From Clostridiales bacterium (GTDB lineage: Bacteria > Bacillota > Clostridia > Lachnospirales > Lachnospiraceae), in the NCBI GenBank assembly GCA_018365455.1, contig JAGZJZ010000018.1, positions 1-64,000 of the forward strand: a stretch of 64,000 nucleotides of DNA. Reading direction: 5' to 3'. This document shows, piece by piece, positions 8,124 to 16,759 of this stretch. The notes beneath the pieces are model-generated. The model had not been told where the DNA came from. It worked only from the letters and a program-made list of their open reading frames with translations, and searched no databases. The stretch's first letter is position 1; every line of letters begins with the position of its first letter. The position numbers and the translations under genes were made by a program.

Positions 8124-8504
8124 TTGAATATCATGATCTCACCTATTTCTGAAATTCCAATTTATGAACAGATACGGGAACAGGTTACGGAACAGATTCT
8201 AAGTGGTAAGATTCCGCCAGGGACACAGCTTCCTTCCATCCGAATGCTGGCTAAGGAATGTAAAATTGGAATTATTACGGTTAAAAGGGCTTATGAAGAG
8301 CTTTGTAAGTCTGGAATTGCTGTGAGCATCAATGGAAAAGGCGTCTATGCCGCAGAACTGGATGCTGCATTTGTAAAGAATTCTTATCGCACCCAGCTGA
8401 AAGAACAGCTGAAAGACGTTTATCATTACGCAAAAACGGTGAGTTTTAGTGACGAAGAATTTATGAATCTGGTTCGGGAACTGGTAGAGGAGGAATCAAT
8501 ATGA
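8124..8504 (+). CDS. GntR family regulator, YtrA subfamily
   Basis: A 126-residue regulator. The N-terminal winged helix-turn-helix (residues about 10-75) includes the family motifs IPIYEQIREQV, LPSIRMLAKECKIGIITVKRAY and the wing GKGVYAA. A short two-helix tail follows instead of a large ligand domain, which defines the YtrA subfamily. Such proteins repress the ABC transporter genes that follow them. The start is TTG at 8124, nine bases after GGAGG; ATG 8133 is too far from that site. The stop overlaps the next ATG by 4 bp. Confidence 0.9.
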   Translation: MNIMISPISEIPIYEQIREQVTEQILSGKIPPGTQLPSIRMLAKECKIGIITVKRAYEELCKSGIAVSINGKGVYAAELDAAFVKNSYRTQLKEQLKDVYHYAKTVSFSDEEFMNLVRELVEEESI

Positions 8505-9376
8505 CATCATCAGCACTTATTATCAATGGCCTTGAAGTAGGTTTTTATGAAAAAGATTTTAAATTATCGGACATCTGCCTGGAGATTAAAACAGGTACGA
8601 TTACCGGCCTGATCGGCAGGAACGGCGCTGGTAAAACTACTCTTTTGAAGACAATCATAGGACTTCAAAAATACCAAAAAGGAACCATTACTTATTTTGG
8701 TACTGACAAAAGCCTTAAAAATCCGTTAATCAAAGAGCGGCTCAGCTTTACCTCCAATGCACTCTCTTATAACCCACGGTTTTCTCCGGATCAGATAACA
8801 GTTGCAGTTTCACCCTTTTATAAGAATTTCAAACATGACTTCTTTCAAAAATACCTGAATCTGTTTCATCTGAATGAAGATCAGAAGCTGGCTAATTTCT
8901 CCACGGGTCTTCAGAGGAAATTTCAGGTTTTACTTACCATTAGCTGTAATCCTGATTTACTGATTCTGGATGAACCTACTGCCAACCTGGATACCGTGTC
9001 TAAGGATGATATTCTGGAAATGGTGATGGATTTTATGCAGGATGAATGTAAATCCGTACTGTTCTCCACCAACCTGACCGGGGATGTGGAACGGATTGCA
9101 GACTATGTGGCTTTTATGGACAGTGGCAGAATTGTATTCTCCCAAGAGAAAGATGTGCTTTTGGAACAATACAGGCTGTTTCACTGCCCATTGGAACAGA
9201 TGGTACCGGAATTGAAAGAACATGTAATCGGTATGAAAAAAACTTCTTTTGGATATGAAGGTCTGATATCAGCCGGACATTTAGATATTGCCGGATTGAA
9301 TACAAATGAAATTCGATTTGTCAGAGCGGGATTCGATGATTTTATGAGATATTTTTCAAAGGAGGATTCGTTATGA
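8501..9376 (+). CDS. ABC transporter ATP-binding protein (YtrB-like)
   Basis: A 291-residue ATPase. Walker A is GRNGAGKTT, Walker B is DLLILDEPTANLD, and the signature region is degenerate (FSTGLQRKFQV in place of LSGGQ). Its H-loop position reads FSTNLTGDVE, lacking the usual His, so ATP hydrolysis may be altered. It is translationally coupled to the upstream YtrA-type regulator and to the following membrane gene, both by ATGA overlaps. YtrA-linked transporters usually answer cell-envelope antibiotics, but the substrate here is unknown. Confidence 0.88.
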   Translation: MTSSALIINGLEVGFYEKDFKLSDICLEIKTGTITGLIGRNGAGKTTLLKTIIGLQKYQKGTITYFGTDKSLKNPLIKERLSFTSNALSYNPRFSPDQITVAVSPFYKNFKHDFFQKYLNLFHLNEDQKLANFSTGLQRKFQVLLTISCNPDLLILDEPTANLDTVSKDDILEMVMDFMQDECKSVLFSTNLTGDVERIADYVAFMDSGRIVFSQEKDVLLEQYRLFHCPLEQMVPELKEHVIGMKKTSFGYEGLISAGHLDIAGLNTNEIRFVRAGFDDFMRYFSKEDSL

Positions 9377-10020
9377 TAAAAGAAATTTTAGACTATCGTA
9401 GATTGGAACGGGTTGCAGATGTGGGGCACATGCAGGTTTTGTCCTATATCTTAATATGTTTCCTGCTGGGACAAACATGTCTCTTTGGAAATGGCGTTCT
9501 CTCTCTTACTTTATGGGTATTTGTATTTACCATACAAAAACTGAGAAGAGTGTACTTTGAGGAGCATTCAATTATGCGGTACGCACCGCTTCCCCGAAAA
9601 GATATTATTCAGAATTTATTAATAAAAAGCTATTTCTACCTGTTGCTGACAATCATGATTGACATGTCCGTCACCTCTGATTACCTGATATACATGTATT
9701 CTCAGAGTTCAATGCCCAGATTATTCTGTGCCCTACTCTTTTACTACTTTTGCTTTATTTTTGCCTGGTATATTGCTTTGATGATCCTGACTATTGATAA
9801 TAAGATTGTTCGGTTTACACTTTTTACAGGCGAGGTCATCATTCTGATTATTGCTGTTATAAACCTTTATCCTACCCTGCATGAAAAAACCGGAGACATA
9901 ATTTTATTGATAGCTCAGTCTCCTTACTTTTATCTTTATCTTATCGTTGCAGGTATCCTGGCGATTGGTACATCGGTTACCGCCATTCAACTGTTTACTT
10001 CAAAAATTTATCAGGCATAA
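9373..10020 (+). CDS. Six-TM membrane protein, probable ABC permease partner
   Basis: A 215-residue hydrophobic protein with about five or six membrane segments (first around residues 23-55, last two after residue 150). A cytoplasmic basic stretch, KLRRVYFEEHSIMRYAPLPRKD, resembles the amphipathic coupling region found after the first helices of ABC-2 permeases. I do not recognise a named family. Position as third gene of the gntR-ATPase operon (ATGA overlap with the ATPase) makes it the likely membrane subunit. A terminator follows at 10075. Confidence 0.75.
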   Translation: MIKEILDYRRLERVADVGHMQVLSYILICFLLGQTCLFGNGVLSLTLWVFVFTIQKLRRVYFEEHSIMRYAPLPRKDIIQNLLIKSYFYLLLTIMIDMSVTSDYLIYMYSQSSMPRLFCALLFYYFCFIFAWYIALMILTIDNKIVRFTLFTGEVIILIIAVINLYPTLHEKTGDIILLIAQSPYFYLYLIVAGILAIGTSVTAIQLFTSKIYQA

Positions 10021-10074
10021 GCATTGGTTTTTCCATTCGAAACAACACGAATCAGACGTTCAGACCCTTTATTG

Positions 10075-10118
10075 TAAAGGTCCATAAGCAAATACACCCA
10101 GCTTGTGGACCTTTTTAT
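10075..10118 (+). terminator. Terminator of the gntR-ABC operon
   Basis: AAAGGTCCATAAGC pairs with GCTTGTGGACCTTT, followed by TTTTATTTTT. It lies between convergent operons and may also slow the leftward transcript. Confidence 0.75.
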
Positions 10119-10141
10119 TTTTCTATTCTTTTCTCAGCAGA

Positions 10142-11092
10142 TTACTTAATATACTTTTGGGCAAACCGGTCCACTGCATCCCAATAGGTTTTGCTGTCAG
10201 TCATTCTGGCTTCACCGTGAGCCGCGCCAGGGATTACCAGCTTTTCCTTTTCATTGGAAGCTGCATCATACAGCTGATCTAACATGGCAAAGGGTACGAA
10301 GGTGTCCTGGTCACCATGAATGAACATTGTTGGAGTATGGCTCCTGGCTACTTGTTTCACTGCACTTGCCTCTCCTAAAAAGTAACCAGCACGCATTTTA
10401 ACCACAACAGAAGATACATTCAGCACCGGAAATGGCGGCAGTCCAAACATTTCATTTAACTGGTGTTCAAACTCATCCCATACGGAGGTATATCCACAGT
10501 CTTCCACCACAGCTCTTACCTGGGAAGGCAGATCCTCTTCTCCGGATGTCATCATAACCGTTGCTGCACCCATGGAAACACCCATCAGAAGTATCTGTGC
10601 ATCTTCGTCATCCGATACAATGGTATTCACCCACTTTATTATATCTCTTCTTTCCGGCCAGCCCATCCCGATTAATTTTCCTTCACTCTGTCCATGCGCT
10701 CTGGCATCGGGAATTAATATATTATAGTTATTTTCGTAGAAATGTTTTCCGTAAATAGCCATATTAGATGCTTCCCCTTTATAGCCATGACACAGAACAA
10801 CATATTTGTTGGAAGGCTTTTTTGCATCCACTTTAAAAGCATGAAGCTTGAGGGAATCGTCACTGGTCAGCCAAACGTCCTCGGATTCTCCGGTCAGCCA
10901 GACTGCAGCCGCTTCCTTTTCTTCATTATCCGGCGTTTTTTCCACCTCGTCATCGGATTCAACCCCATTGGTTACGGCAGGATTTAAAGCATAATTACAA
11001 AAATAATTGCCGACAAATAAAAACGCTGCTGCAAGGATCAAAACCAGGACTATTATGATTCCAATAATCAGTTTCTTTTTCTTGTTCTTCAT
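10142..11092 (-). CDS. Membrane-anchored alpha/beta hydrolase
   Basis: A 316-residue protein. A basic N-terminus and one TM helix (about residues 8-28) place the hydrolase outside the membrane. An acidic linker follows. The catalytic triad is readable: nucleophile Ser173 in GVSMGAA, Asp263 in HGDQDTF and His292 in GAAHGEA. It probably cleaves or transfers an ester or amide on the cell surface. It is last in the ATP-grasp/EamA/GT2 operon, its ATG overlapping the glycosyltransferase stop by 4 bp. That context suggests a role in processing the same glycoconjugate. The exact substrate is unknown. Confidence 0.85.
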   Translation of the reverse strand: MKNKKKKLIIGIIIVLVLILAAAFLFVGNYFCNYALNPAVTNGVESDDEVEKTPDNEEKEAAAVWLTGESEDVWLTSDDSLKLHAFKVDAKKPSNKYVVLCHGYKGEASNMAIYGKHFYENNYNILIPDARAHGQSEGKLIGMGWPERRDIIKWVNTIVSDDEDAQILLMGVSMGAATVMMTSGEEDLPSQVRAVVEDCGYTSVWDEFEHQLNEMFGLPPFPVLNVSSVVVKMRAGYFLGEASAVKQVARSHTPTMFIHGDQDTFVPFAMLDQLYDAASNEKEKLVIPGAAHGEARMTDSKTYWDAVDRFAQKYIK

Positions 11093-12234
11093 ACACTTTC
11101 TCCCCGGTCTGCGGTTGCCGCTGCTTCATTTTCCTGTACCTTATTCCGCCGCATACCCATATCAACTTGTGGTTTCATGCCTGCTGCTGTCTGCGGTTCC
11201 ATTCCCGCTGCTGTCTGCCGTTCCATTCCCGCTGCTGTCTGCGGTTCCATTCCCGCTGCTGTCTGCGGTTCCATTCCCGCCCTGCTTACCGTTTCTACTT
11301 CCTGTTTTTCAACCGCCACGTTGATCGTCTCACGTACAACGTATTGAGGCGTCTTATTCAGATTCAGCATGATTTTCCCGATATACTCACCCACAATTCC
11401 AAGCATAAACAAAACGATGCCAAAAAACAGGAACATGGCGCACATCAGGGAAGACCAGCCCAGTACCATCGTGGGATCCAGAATCCGGCGCACAAATACA
11501 ACCAGCGCCCCAATAACACCAAGCACTGCAAAAATCCCTCCCAGCAGCATGGAAAAGCGCAGAGGAATGACCGTATAATTAATGCAGGATAAAAATAGCC
11601 GGAATAGCTTTTTAAACGTATAATTAGAAGTTCCCACCTCACGGCTGAAATGTTCAATATCCACATTTGCTATATGGTTCGTGGTGCGGTAAAACAATAC
11701 CTGCAGATATAAATTATAGTTATCGTATTTAACAATTTCATCTCTGACATATTTCTTGGCAAGCCAGAAGCTGCAGGCGGTAATCCCCTTTGGCCTTTCA
11801 ATCATATGCCAGACTATAAAATCGCTGATTTTACTGGTCAGATTTTTAAACCAGGAGAATTTCCGGGTCTGGTATCTGCCATAGACCAAATCATAGCCTT
11901 CATTCATTTTTTCAATAAATTTATGGATCTGGGAGGGGTGCGTCTGCATGTCATCGTCCATTCCCATAATCAGCTCTCCATTTGTATGCTGAAGACCAGC
12001 CATAATAGCATTATGCTGTCCAAAATTCTTAGCCAGGTCAATCCCTTTCACAAAAGGATATCTGGCTGCACAGCGTTTAATGGATTCATAAGTCCGGTCT
12101 TTTGAATAATCATTAACCAGTACAAACTCACACTCGTAACCATCTATTTTTTTAAATTCCTCTACACATAAATCCACAACCTTTTCAATGGTATCCTGGG
12201 AATTATAGCAGGGAATCACAATTGATATTAACAT
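11089..12234 (-). CDS. Polyprenyl-phosphate glycosyltransferase (GT2, GtrB/ArnC-like) with repeat tail
   Basis: A 381-residue protein. The N-terminal GT2 domain (about residues 1-225) starts LISIVIPCYNSQ and carries the MGMDDDMQTHP metal-binding motif. Two TM helices follow (about 230-255 and 268-292), as in GtrB, ArnC, CsbB and DPM1-like enzymes that load a sugar onto undecaprenyl phosphate on the cytoplasmic face. After a family-typical amphipathic end, the last ~75 residues are an 8-residue tandem repeat (GMEPQTAA type) plus a charged end not normal for the family. AAAGGAG precedes the start. The two upstream EamA half-transporters are plausible flippases for its product. Confidence 0.9.
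   Translation of the reverse strand: MLISIVIPCYNSQDTIEKVVDLCVEEFKKIDGYECEFVLVNDYSKDRTYESIKRCAARYPFVKGIDLAKNFGQHNAIMAGLQHTNGELIMGMDDDMQTHPSQIHKFIEKMNEGYDLVYGRYQTRKFSWFKNLTSKISDFIVWHMIERPKGITACSFWLAKKYVRDEIVKYDNYNLYLQVLFYRTTNHIANVDIEHFSREVGTSNYTFKKLFRLFLSCINYTVIPLRFSMLLGGIFAVLGVIGALVVFVRRILDPTMVLGWSSLMCAMFLFFGIVLFMLGIVGEYIGKIMLNLNKTPQYVVRETINVAVEKQEVETVSRAGMEPQTAAGMEPQTAAGMERQTAAGMEPQTAAGMKPQVDMGMRRNKVQENEAAATADRGESV
11176..11280 (-). repeat. 24-bp in-frame tandem repeat in the GT2 gene
   Basis: About four and a half copies of a 24-bp unit, each encoding AAGMEPQT-like octapeptides with few substitutions (one copy has Arg for Pro, the last has Lys for Glu). Near-identity at DNA level implies recent expansion by slippage or recombination. 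Because 24 is a multiple of 3, copy-number change alters tail length without breaking the frame. Confidence 0.9.
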
Positions 12235-12312
12235 CTTTGTACTCCTTTATTTCCGTGATCAGCAAACCAGACAGGTGGCTGCATATTGCTGTAAAATATT
12301 TACTTGTGCCGT

Positions 12313-12657
12313 CTACATGGAAAAAACTAATATGCCTGCAAGTATGACAAGAATTCCAATTAATTTTTTCTTTGGAAAACGCTCTTTTAAAAAGAAATAA
12401 CCCATTACTGATACAAATATGTAACTGGTAGATTCTAAAATAGGCGACATGGAAAGCGGCACATAGCGCAGTGCAAACATGGTCAGCAGCGTGGATAAAA
12501 AGAACAGTCCATACGCAAATATGACAAGTGGATTCAAATATTCAAACAGCATACTTTTATACTTTTTCATCGTTGCCTTTTTCAGCAGTATCTGGGAAAT
12601 CGCTGAAATCAGAACAGATGTCAATAAAATACAGACAGAAAGACTGAACTTACTCAT
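12313..12657 (-). CDS. EamA/SMR-like 4-TM half-transporter (second of pair)
   Basis: A 114-residue protein with four TM helices: a half-size EamA-type subunit like ArnE/ArnF, which flip undecaprenyl-phosphate-linked aminoarabinose. The motif SPILESTSYIFVSVMGYFFLKERFPKKKLIGI is the typical EamA half signature, with the conserved Glu/Arg of the KER motif. The start overlaps the preceding half-transporter by 8 bp (ATGAGTAA), which indicates coupled synthesis and a heterodimer. The downstream GT2 supplies the likely lipid-linked substrate. Transport direction is inferred. Confidence 0.85.
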   Translation of the reverse strand: MSKFSLSVCILLTSVLISAISQILLKKATMKKYKSMLFEYLNPLVIFAYGLFFLSTLLTMFALRYVPLSMSPILESTSYIFVSVMGYFFLKERFPKKKLIGILVILAGILVFSM

Positions 12658-13015
12658 CAGAAGTCACCACCAGATAGATTCCAAAAAAGATAATCCCTGC
12701 TCCCAGCAGCATGTTCCATGTGATTACCTCACCAAATATTAATTTGCCAAAAATCATACCCCAGATCAGGGTGACCGGTTTATTTGCAAATGCGACAGTC
12801 AGCGGGATACGCTTTAAGATCTGCTGCCAGATAAACGCATATACAAACATAATCAGCAATACCAGTCCATAGTAACCGCAAAATTCCAGGGATAGAAATT
12901 TCTGATTCGCCGCCATCTTTGATGCCACTCCGCTTAGAGAACTAAAAAGCAGACTAATATGCAGCACTGTAAATAACTTTATATAAAACCATCTGTTTTT
13001 TGTCTTTTCTGCCAT
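12650..13015 (-). CDS. EamA/SMR-like 4-TM half-transporter (first of pair)
   Basis: A 121-residue protein with four TM helices and a GKLIFGEVITWNMLLGAGII ending typical of ArnE/F-like half transporters. A short soluble basic N-terminus (AEKTKNRWFYIK) precedes helix 1. The start codon is 1 bp after the ATP-grasp stop and the end overlaps the next half-transporter. The pair probably forms a heterodimeric flippase for a polyprenyl-linked sugar or other small lipid-linked product. Confidence 0.85.
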   Translation of the reverse strand: MAEKTKNRWFYIKLFTVLHISLLFSSLSGVASKMAANQKFLSLEFCGYYGLVLLIMFVYAFIWQQILKRIPLTVAFANKPVTLIWGMIFGKLIFGEVITWNMLLGAGIIFFGIYLVVTSDE

Positions 13016-13016
13016 A

Positions 13017-14210
13017 TCATTCTTCCACTTCTATCGTGATTTTGGACAGTACTTCTTCTAACCGCTCCCTGCATGCCTGCAGCGTATCACCCTTTATAAT
13101 AATCTGGCCGATTCTGTCTCTGCCATTGTTATACTGGTTCACGTGATCCCCTTCCCTGATATTAAAAGACAAGTCAATAATATCCTCAGAAGGCCCGTTT
13201 TCATTTACCAGCTTCGTAACCTTACCGGTCTTAGAAGAAATTAAAATCTTTGAAAGATTTGGTACCGGACGCAGCATGGAAGCGCGGATAAACAACGCCC
13301 GGACATCCAGTCCCATTGCCAGCATGGCAATCACTTCATAATAATGTATTCCATAGTAGATACTCACTAATTCCGGCAGGCAGGTAGCCCCTGCTCTTGC
13401 TGTGATTTCAATCACATAGACTTTGCCTTCCTTTAATATGAGATCGCAGTTAACGGGACAGTTATCAAATCCCAGTGCCCGGACTGCCTTTAAAACTTCC
13501 CTGGAAATCTGTGGCGACAGCTGGTCAATATGCTCCAGAGGTACCGAATGTCCCACCGGGGTAGGCGTATATCCCTGATATGCATCGATTCCGTTGGGAA
13601 GCATAAAAACAAGTTCTCCGTCCTGAAGCATTGCCTCCGTACCGAATATTGTTCCTTCAATAAATTCTTCCACCAGGCAGTAGTCCTTCCCGGTTGCTTC
13701 CATTGTCTTGCTGTAATTGGAAATGGCTTCCTCTTTGGTATTGCTTCTGAATATTCCTCTGCTGCCCATCAGGTCCACAGCTTTCACAATCACTGGAAAT
13801 GTCAGTTCCTCCAATGCCTTTTCCAGATCCTCCTGATTTTTCACAAGGCGGAATCTGGCGGTGCTTACGCCTTCTCTCTCAAAAGCTTTTTTCATTTCCC
13901 ATTTATTTGTAGAACGGCATGCAGCTTCATAGGTCGGTCCCTTAAGTCCCATCTTCTCACATACGTATCCTATTGCCGGTACTCCGGTATCCAGACAGCA
14001 AGTGGTAATTCCATCTATCTGAAGCTTTCTTGCATATTCCAATACCTGCTCCGGCTTTGAAATATCGGCATAGCAGAATTCATCCGCCTCTGCAAATCCC
14101 GGAAAATCACCCGGTATGCTGGCTGTAATGGTATGAAATCCCAGTTTTTTTGCCGCCCTGATTAACGGCACCTGAGAATAGCTTGCACCTAATATCATTA
14201 ATTTTTTCAT
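13017..14210 (-). CDS. ATP-grasp ligase (first-type of the pair)
   Basis: A 397-residue ATP-grasp enzyme. The N-terminal Rossmann-like preATP domain (MKKLMILGASYSQVPLIRAAK) is followed by the central ATP-grasp fold (about residues 110-310) with VIVKAVDLMGSRGI as the glycine-rich loop and VIEITARAGATCLPE as the metal-binding end. The C-terminus is a lid domain. Such proteins join a carboxylate to an amine, thiol or alcohol through an acyl-phosphate. Its substrates are unknown; carbamoyl-phosphate-synthase- and dipeptide-ligase-like proteins share this architecture. It lies 36 bp after a paralogous ATP-grasp gene and 1 bp before the EamA pair, a context that points to building or decorating an exported small molecule or lipid-linked sugar. 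Confidence 0.88.
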   Translation of the reverse strand: MKKLMILGASYSQVPLIRAAKKLGFHTITASIPGDFPGFAEADEFCYADISKPEQVLEYARKLQIDGITTCCLDTGVPAIGYVCEKMGLKGPTYEAACRSTNKWEMKKAFEREGVSTARFRLVKNQEDLEKALEELTFPVIVKAVDLMGSRGIFRSNTKEEAISNYSKTMEATGKDYCLVEEFIEGTIFGTEAMLQDGELVFMLPNGIDAYQGYTPTPVGHSVPLEHIDQLSPQISREVLKAVRALGFDNCPVNCDLILKEGKVYVIEITARAGATCLPELVSIYYGIHYYEVIAMLAMGLDVRALFIRASMLRPVPNLSKILISSKTGKVTKLVNENGPSEDIIDLSFNIREGDHVNQYNNGRDRIGQIIIKGDTLQACRERLEEVLSKITIEVEE

Positions 14211-14246
14211 ATTCTTTTCCTCGGTATTCTGTTGTATTTCTACGCT

Positions 14247-15413
14247 CTAATTCTGGTTGATACCCGGCGCTAATATACCTGCAATCTCCTGCATCTGTGT
14301 TAAGTCCCCGGTTTTCATGATGTAAAATCCGAACCTGCTTCCGCTGTCAACTACTTCGTGGGAACCAATTTCCCCGATCTCGCTGGTAAACACTATATTC
14401 TCCGGGAATATTTCTTTAATATTTCTGTATTTCTCCATATCCCCGGCTCCAAAAATAAACTGGATTCTGGCAAAATGGTGAAACGGCTCTTTTAAAATCT
14501 CCGGGCTTTCACCCAAAGCAGTCTGTATGACCATTTTCAGATAATCCTGTCCGGTGGAAAGCGGTACCAGATGGGAGCCGATGCAGTCTCCGCCCATTCT
14601 TGACCCAATTTCAATGATTTTCACTTCCTGCCTGCTGTTAATGCGGAATTCGGAGTGGGACGCCCCATTTCGGATTTCAAGGGCATTCAGAGCCATTCCA
14701 AGTTCATGGAATACCCGGGCTTCCATTTTAGGGGACAAGCCGGAAGGTTCCATATGACCCGTCTCGATGAAATGAGGTGCCCCGGTGGTATACTTTCTGG
14801 TAATGGCCAGAAAGGTATGCTGCCCGTTATAACTGATTCCCTCACAGCTGAATTCTTCTCCGTCAATGTACTCTTCTAATATTGCCTTTTTCTCAAAAGA
14901 ATTAGAAATGGCAGCCTCAACCGCCACGTCTAACTCTTCTTCCTTGAATACCTTGGTAATCGCCCTGCTTCCGGAACGATCCGTGGGTTTGACAATAAGA
15001 GGAAATGTCATGTTCCGGGGCAGTTCTATTTTCCTTGTCTCATCCACTACCGTAAACAGCGGCGCAGAGATATCATTTCTTACAAATGCACTGCGCATCT
15101 CAAATTTATTGGTGGAATACAAAATACAGTTGTCGCTGTTTGTGCACAGTCCAAGCCTGACTGCCAGATACTGTACCGTAATATTCGCAAGATCCGAACC
15201 GATACTGGCTACCGCATCCGGCTTGATCTTTTTGCATTCCTTTAAAATTTCTTCTTTTTCCACAATACTAACCGGATAGAAATAATCTGCGGTCTGTTCT
15301 CCCACAGCGCCTTCCTTCCAGGCAAATACATGAGTCTGGTAACCCATCTCTCTGGCTTTTAATATCAGCGGATTCTGAAAATCGTTTGCTCCGATAATGA
15401 CAATTTTTTTCAT
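14247..15413 (-). CDS. ATP-grasp ligase (second of the pair, operon-first)
   Basis: A 388-residue paralogue of the next gene with the same order: a preATP domain (MKKIVIIGANDFQNPLILKA), the ATP-binding loop LIVKPTDRSGSRAI, ILEEYIDGEEFSCEG, and the metal motif KIIEIGSRMGGDCIGSH. Both copies keep the core ATP-binding and metal residues, so both are probably active. Divergence around the acceptor pocket suggests different substrates used in sequence. It is the first gene of the six-gene leftward operon, with an AAAGGTTAG-like site before its ATG. Confidence 0.88.
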   Translation of the reverse strand: MKKIVIIGANDFQNPLILKAREMGYQTHVFAWKEGAVGEQTADYFYPVSIVEKEEILKECKKIKPDAVASIGSDLANITVQYLAVRLGLCTNSDNCILYSTNKFEMRSAFVRNDISAPLFTVVDETRKIELPRNMTFPLIVKPTDRSGSRAITKVFKEEELDVAVEAAISNSFEKKAILEEYIDGEEFSCEGISYNGQHTFLAITRKYTTGAPHFIETGHMEPSGLSPKMEARVFHELGMALNALEIRNGASHSEFRINSRQEVKIIEIGSRMGGDCIGSHLVPLSTGQDYLKMVIQTALGESPEILKEPFHHFARIQFIFGAGDMEKYRNIKEIFPENIVFTSEIGEIGSHEVVDSGSRFGFYIMKTGDLTQMQEIAGILAPGINQN

Positions 15414-15482
15414 ACTAACCTTTCCTTAAAGCGTGACTTCGATTACATAAACCGGTTTAGCAGACTGTACCCATACAACAAA

Positions 15483-15527
15483 ATCGGGACCAGGAAGCTT
15501 CTGTTATGAGGCTTCCGAATCCCGTTT
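15483..15527 (-). terminator. Hairpin terminator after rpoD
   Basis: Minus strand CGGGA-TTC-GGAAGC pairs with GCTTCC-TGG-TCCCG and is followed by ATTTTGTTG. It lies about 45 bp past the rpoD stop, between rpoD and the ATP-grasp operon. Confidence 0.6.
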
Positions 15528-15572
15528 TCCTGCTGGAGCATGCTTGATATACCCGCTCCTGTAATCCAAACT

Positions 15573-16697
15573 TTAAATAAGAAAATCCTTCAGTCGTTTA
15601 CTGCGAGACGGATGACGCAGCTTACGAAGGGCTTTCGCTTCTATCTGCCTGATACGCTCTCTGGTAACATTGAATTCTTTGCCGACTTCTTCTAAGGTCC
15701 TTGCTCTTCCGTCTTCCAGACCAAAGCGCAGCTTCACCACCTGGCGCTCTCTGTCCGTAAGGGACTCCAAAGCAGTGCCAAGCTCTTCCCGCAGCATGGA
15801 GAAAGCTGCTGAATCTGCCGGTGAAAGGGCAGAATCGTCTTCGATAAAGTCACCTAAATGACTATCGTCTTCTTCACCAATGGGTGTATCAAGAGATACC
15901 GGATCCCTGGAAATCTTCAGTACTTCCCTTACTCTTCCAACGGGGACATTCAGTCTCTCAGCCACTTCTTCAGCGGTTGGTTCTCTTCCTAATTCCTGCA
16001 GTAAGGTTCTGGTCATACGAAGGGTTTTATTAATGGTTTCTACCATATGTACCGGAACACGAATGGTTCTTCCGGTATCCGCAATACCACGTGTAATCGC
16101 CTGACGGATCCACCAGGTAGCATAAGTACTGAATTTATATCCCTTGGTATAATCGAACTTGTCCACAGCCTTCATAAGCCCCATATTCCCCTCCTGAATC
16201 AGATCCAGAAAAGGCATACCGCGGCCAACATATTTTTTAGCAATACTGACTACCAGACGCAGGTTTGCCTCTGTCAGTGATTTTTTAGCTTCTTCATCGC
16301 CATTTTCCACACGTTTTGCCAGTTCCACTTCTTCTTCTGTACTAAGCAGAGGCACATTACCGATTTCTTTCAGATACATACGTACCGGATCTTCTGTGCT
16401 GACTCCTTCCAGGACATCAACATCATCAATAATTTCAACTTCCTCTTCTTCACCTAAAAGCAGGTCATCATCGCTTTCCAGCAATAATTCTTCTACTTCT
16501 TCATCTGCAGAACCATGTAATACATCAATATTGCTCTTTTCCAAGAATTCCAATATTGCGTCCATCTTGTCTTCACTGAGTTCAATTCCTGCAAAAGCAT
16601 CGTTGATTTCTTTGTACTCAATCATGTTCTTCTTGCTTTTTGCCTTATCAATAAGTCCTTTTAATGCTTTTGAAAATTGTTCTTGTAATTCATCCAT
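15573..16697 (-). CDS. rpoD: Primary sigma factor SigA/RpoD
   Basis: A 374-residue housekeeping sigma factor. Region 1.1 is at residues 1-80, followed by an acidic linker. Region 1.2 is DPVRMYLKEIGNVPLLS. Region 2 includes NLRLVVSIAKKY and FSTYATWWIRQAI. Region 3 is near ARTIRVPVHM-type sequence (TIRVPVHMVETINK). Region 4.2 is the helix-turn-helix TLEEVGKEFNVTRERIRQIE. It directs RNA polymerase to -35/-10 promoters of the kind seen throughout this window. The start at 16697 is set by GAGGAG upstream; the longer frame to 16817 overlaps the end of lspA and lacks a site. It lies downstream of lspA and clpX and not in the more usual dnaG-rpoD order. Confidence 0.97.
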   Translation of the reverse strand: MDELQEQFSKALKGLIDKAKSKKNMIEYKEINDAFAGIELSEDKMDAILEFLEKSNIDVLHGSADEEVEELLLESDDDLLLGEEEEVEIIDDVDVLEGVSTEDPVRMYLKEIGNVPLLSTEEEVELAKRVENGDEEAKKSLTEANLRLVVSIAKKYVGRGMPFLDLIQEGNMGLMKAVDKFDYTKGYKFSTYATWWIRQAITRGIADTGRTIRVPVHMVETINKTLRMTRTLLQELGREPTAEEVAERLNVPVGRVREVLKISRDPVSLDTPIGEEDDSHLGDFIEDDSALSPADSAAFSMLREELGTALESLTDRERQVVKLRFGLEDGRARTLEEVGKEFNVTRERIRQIEAKALRKLRHPSRSKRLKDFLI

Positions 16698-16759
16698 AAA
16701 CTTTCTTTTCTCCTCTATGGTATTCCTACAGATTACCATAACATTTTTGACATATCCTG

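Noticed and set aside
11007..11592. Two + strand ORFs with repeated Cys/His/Arg or Leu-Ser-Ala-Val-Pro units
   Set aside because: They are antisense readings of the 24-bp repeat in the GT2 gene.
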